Below are positions 6,444 through 7,740 of a stretch of 7,740 nucleotides of DNA, piece after piece; the first letter of the stretch is position 1; each line of letters opens with the position of its first letter. Both the position numbers and the translations under genes were made by a program. The stretch lies in the NCBI GenBank assembly GCA_946999025.1, contig CAMQBP010000085.1:1-7740 (forward strand), in the 5' to 3' direction. The notes under the pieces were generated by a model, which was not told the origin of the DNA, ran no database searches, and saw nothing but the letters and a program-made list of their open reading frames with translations. This DNA comes from an uncultured Prevotella sp. (GTDB taxonomy: Bacteria; Bacteroidota; Bacteroidia; Bacteroidales; Bacteroidaceae).

Positions 6444-6451
6444 TACCTTTG
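6444..6451 (+). promoter_or_regulatory. Bacteroidetes -7 promoter box of miaB
   Basis: TACCTTTG is a perfect match to the TAnnTTTG -7 consensus of the Bacteroidetes housekeeping sigma factor. A T-rich run (TTTTTTG, 6437-6443) sits directly upstream. A -33 element is weak (perhaps GTTTC near 6415-6419). The predicted transcript start near 6457-6458 leaves a leader of only about 13 bases to the miaB ATG. Confidence 0.72.
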
Positions 6452-6470
6452 TAGCCCAAAACCAAAGACA

Positions 6471-7740
6471 ATGAAGAAGCTTTACATCGAGACATACGGA
6501 TGCCAAATGAACGTGGCCGACAGCGAGGTAGTTGCATCGGTCATGCAGATGGCGGGGTATGAGATATGCGACAAGGAGGACGAGGCTGATGCCATTTTTC
6601 TGAACACCTGCAGCGTCAGAGAGAATGCGGAGAACAAGATATACAACCGACTTGACTCGCTCCACGCAGAGCGAAAGAAGGGCAGAAACCTGATATTAGG
6701 CGTGTTGGGCTGTATGGCCGAACGGGTGAAAGACGATTTATTGGAAAACCATCACGCCGACTTGGTGTGTGGACCCGATTCATATCTGAACCTTCCCGAC
6801 ATGATTGCGCAAGCTGAAACGGGCAACAAAGCAATCGATATAGAACTCTCGAAGACCGAAACCTATAAGGATGTGGTTCCTCAACGGCTTCTCTTAGGCA
6901 AGATAGGAGGCTTCGTAAGTATCATGAGGGGATGCAACAACTTCTGCCACTACTGCATCGTACCCTACACAAGAGGTAGAGAACGGTCGAGAGACGTGGA
7001 GAGTATCTTGCGCGAAGTGCGCGACCTGCGCGACAAGCACTATAAGGAAATTACGCTGTTGGGGCAAAATGTCAACTCTTATTGTTTTACCATTCCCGAA
7101 CATTTGTCGGCAACAGGCGAAACAATTCCAGCAGAAACCATTGATTTTCCAAAACTCTTGCGCCGTGTGGCACACGAAGTTCCCGGCGTACGCATTCGCT
7201 TTACCTCGTCGCATCCTAAGGACATGAGCGACGACACGCTGCGCGTGATTGCCGAAGAGCCTAATGTTTGCAAGCACATTCACCTGCCGGTGCAGAGCGG
7301 TAGCAATAAGATATTGAAGCTGATGAACCGCAAATACACCGTTGAATGGTACATGGATCGCATCAATGCCATTCGCCGCATCATTCCCGATTGCGGCATT
7401 TCTACCGACATGTTCGTGGGCTATCATGGCGAAACGGAAGAAGACCACCAACAATCGCTGGCCTTGATGCGCACCGTTGGTTACGACTCGGCTTTCATGT
7501 TCAAGTATTCCGAGCGTCCCGGCACCTATGCGTCGAAGCATTTACCAGACGACGTGCCAGAAGAAGAGAAGATACGCCGCCTGAACGAGATGATACATCT
7601 GCAAACAGAGCTAAGCGCCGTCTCTAACAAAAAGGACGAAGGCAAGACTTTCGACGTGCTGGTAGAGGGCTTCAGCAAACGCAGCAGAGAGCAGCTTTGT
7701 GGCAGAACGGAGCAAAACAAGATGGTGGTGTTCGACAAAG
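6471..7740 (+). CDS. miaB: tRNA-2-methylthio-N6-isopentenyladenosine synthase MiaB; 3' end outside window
   Basis: MiaB is a radical-SAM methylthiotransferase that converts i6A37 to ms2i6A37 in tRNAs reading U-starting codons, which improves reading-frame maintenance. The frame is open from ATG 6471 to the window edge (423 codons plus one base). The N-terminal MTTase domain has the three auxiliary [4Fe-4S] ligands C11 (YGCQMN), C47 (NTCSVRENAE) and C81 (LGCMAER). The radical-SAM core has C155, C159 and C162 in GCNNFCHYC, followed by IVPYTRGRERSR, LLGQNVNSY, RFTSSHPKDM, HLPVQSGSNKILKLMNRKYT and FKYSERPGTYAS. The TRAM RNA-binding domain begins about residue 391 (GKTFDVLVEGFSKRS) and is cut at the edge; about 30 residues are likely missing given a family length near 450. 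NVNSY and the pattern of the SAM motif favour MiaB over RimO or MtaB. It starts a new transcription unit after a terminator. A non-conserved loop occurs at about 205-223. Confidence 0.96.
   Translation, partial: MKKLYIETYGCQMNVADSEVVASVMQMAGYEICDKEDEADAIFLNTCSVRENAENKIYNRLDSLHAERKKGRNLILGVLGCMAERVKDDLLENHHADLVCGPDSYLNLPDMIAQAETGNKAIDIELSKTETYKDVVPQRLLLGKIGGFVSIMRGCNNFCHYCIVPYTRGRERSRDVESILREVRDLRDKHYKEITLLGQNVNSYCFTIPEHLSATGETIPAETIDFPKLLRRVAHEVPGVRIRFTSSHPKDMSDDTLRVIAEEPNVCKHIHLPVQSGSNKILKLMNRKYTVEWYMDRINAIRRIIPDCGISTDMFVGYHGETEEDHQQSLALMRTVGYDSAFMFKYSERPGTYASKHLPDDVPEEEKIRRLNEMIHLQTELSAVSNKKDEGKTFDVLVEGFSKRSREQLCGRTEQNKMVVFDK

Noticed and set aside
6894..7541. 215-codon open frame on the - strand opposite miaB
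   Set aside because: The opposite strand carries all MiaB cysteine motifs in one uninterrupted frame; the antisense product shows no family features.
1..7740. CRISPR array, insertion sequence, attachment site or defence system
   Set aside because: No direct-repeat array, transposase, integrase, terminal inverted repeats or defence-type gene is visible, and the recognisable proteins are mostly housekeeping.

Overview
The window looks like a chromosomal segment from a member of the Bacteroidota, most likely a Prevotella-type Bacteroidales. The reasons are the character of the proteins (Bacteroidales-like PPK1, RNase R and MiaB, and a secreted GH109-type oxidoreductase-fold glycosidase), moderate GC content, the lack of clear Shine-Dalgarno sequences with A-rich leaders instead, and Bacteroidetes-style promoter boxes (TAnnTTTG), including a perfect one before miaB. 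The genus is an inference; the phylum is much safer.

Layout: all six recognisable genes lie on the + strand. (1) At the left edge is the C-terminal part of polyphosphate kinase PPK1 (1-966, 5' end outside the window). (2) It is followed, with a 4-base ATGA overlap, by a short exopolyphosphatase Ppx/GppA (963-1910). These two form a polyphosphate synthesis/degradation pair that ends at a strong hairpin (1936-1980). (3) After a 223-base gap with a probable promoter comes RNase R (2134-4329). (4) Next, 67 bases on, is an exported GH109-like Gfo/Idh/MocA protein (4397-5806). (5) Then, 41 bases on, comes a small two-helix membrane protein with a bacterial PH domain (5848-6315). These three may share a transcript, because no terminator is visible between them. 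That group ends at two consecutive hairpins, the second a textbook intrinsic terminator (6370-6410). (6) A new transcription unit then starts with a good Bacteroidetes -7 box and a very short leader in front of miaB (6471 to the right edge, 3' end outside the window).

How the genes fit together: PPK1 and Ppx control polyphosphate, a stress-linked polymer. RNase R degrades structured RNA, and MiaB makes the 2-methylthio modification of tRNA position 37. These are core stress and RNA-metabolism functions. The GH109-like protein and the PH-domain protein are envelope or exported functions inserted between them, and the sequence shows no direct functional link to their neighbours.

No gap exceeds 300 bases. 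No tRNA, rRNA, CRISPR, insertion sequence or phage gene was seen. This is essentially ordinary housekeeping DNA and I do not see a previously undescribed system in it. The findings are modest points about gene coupling, start sites, hairpins and context.
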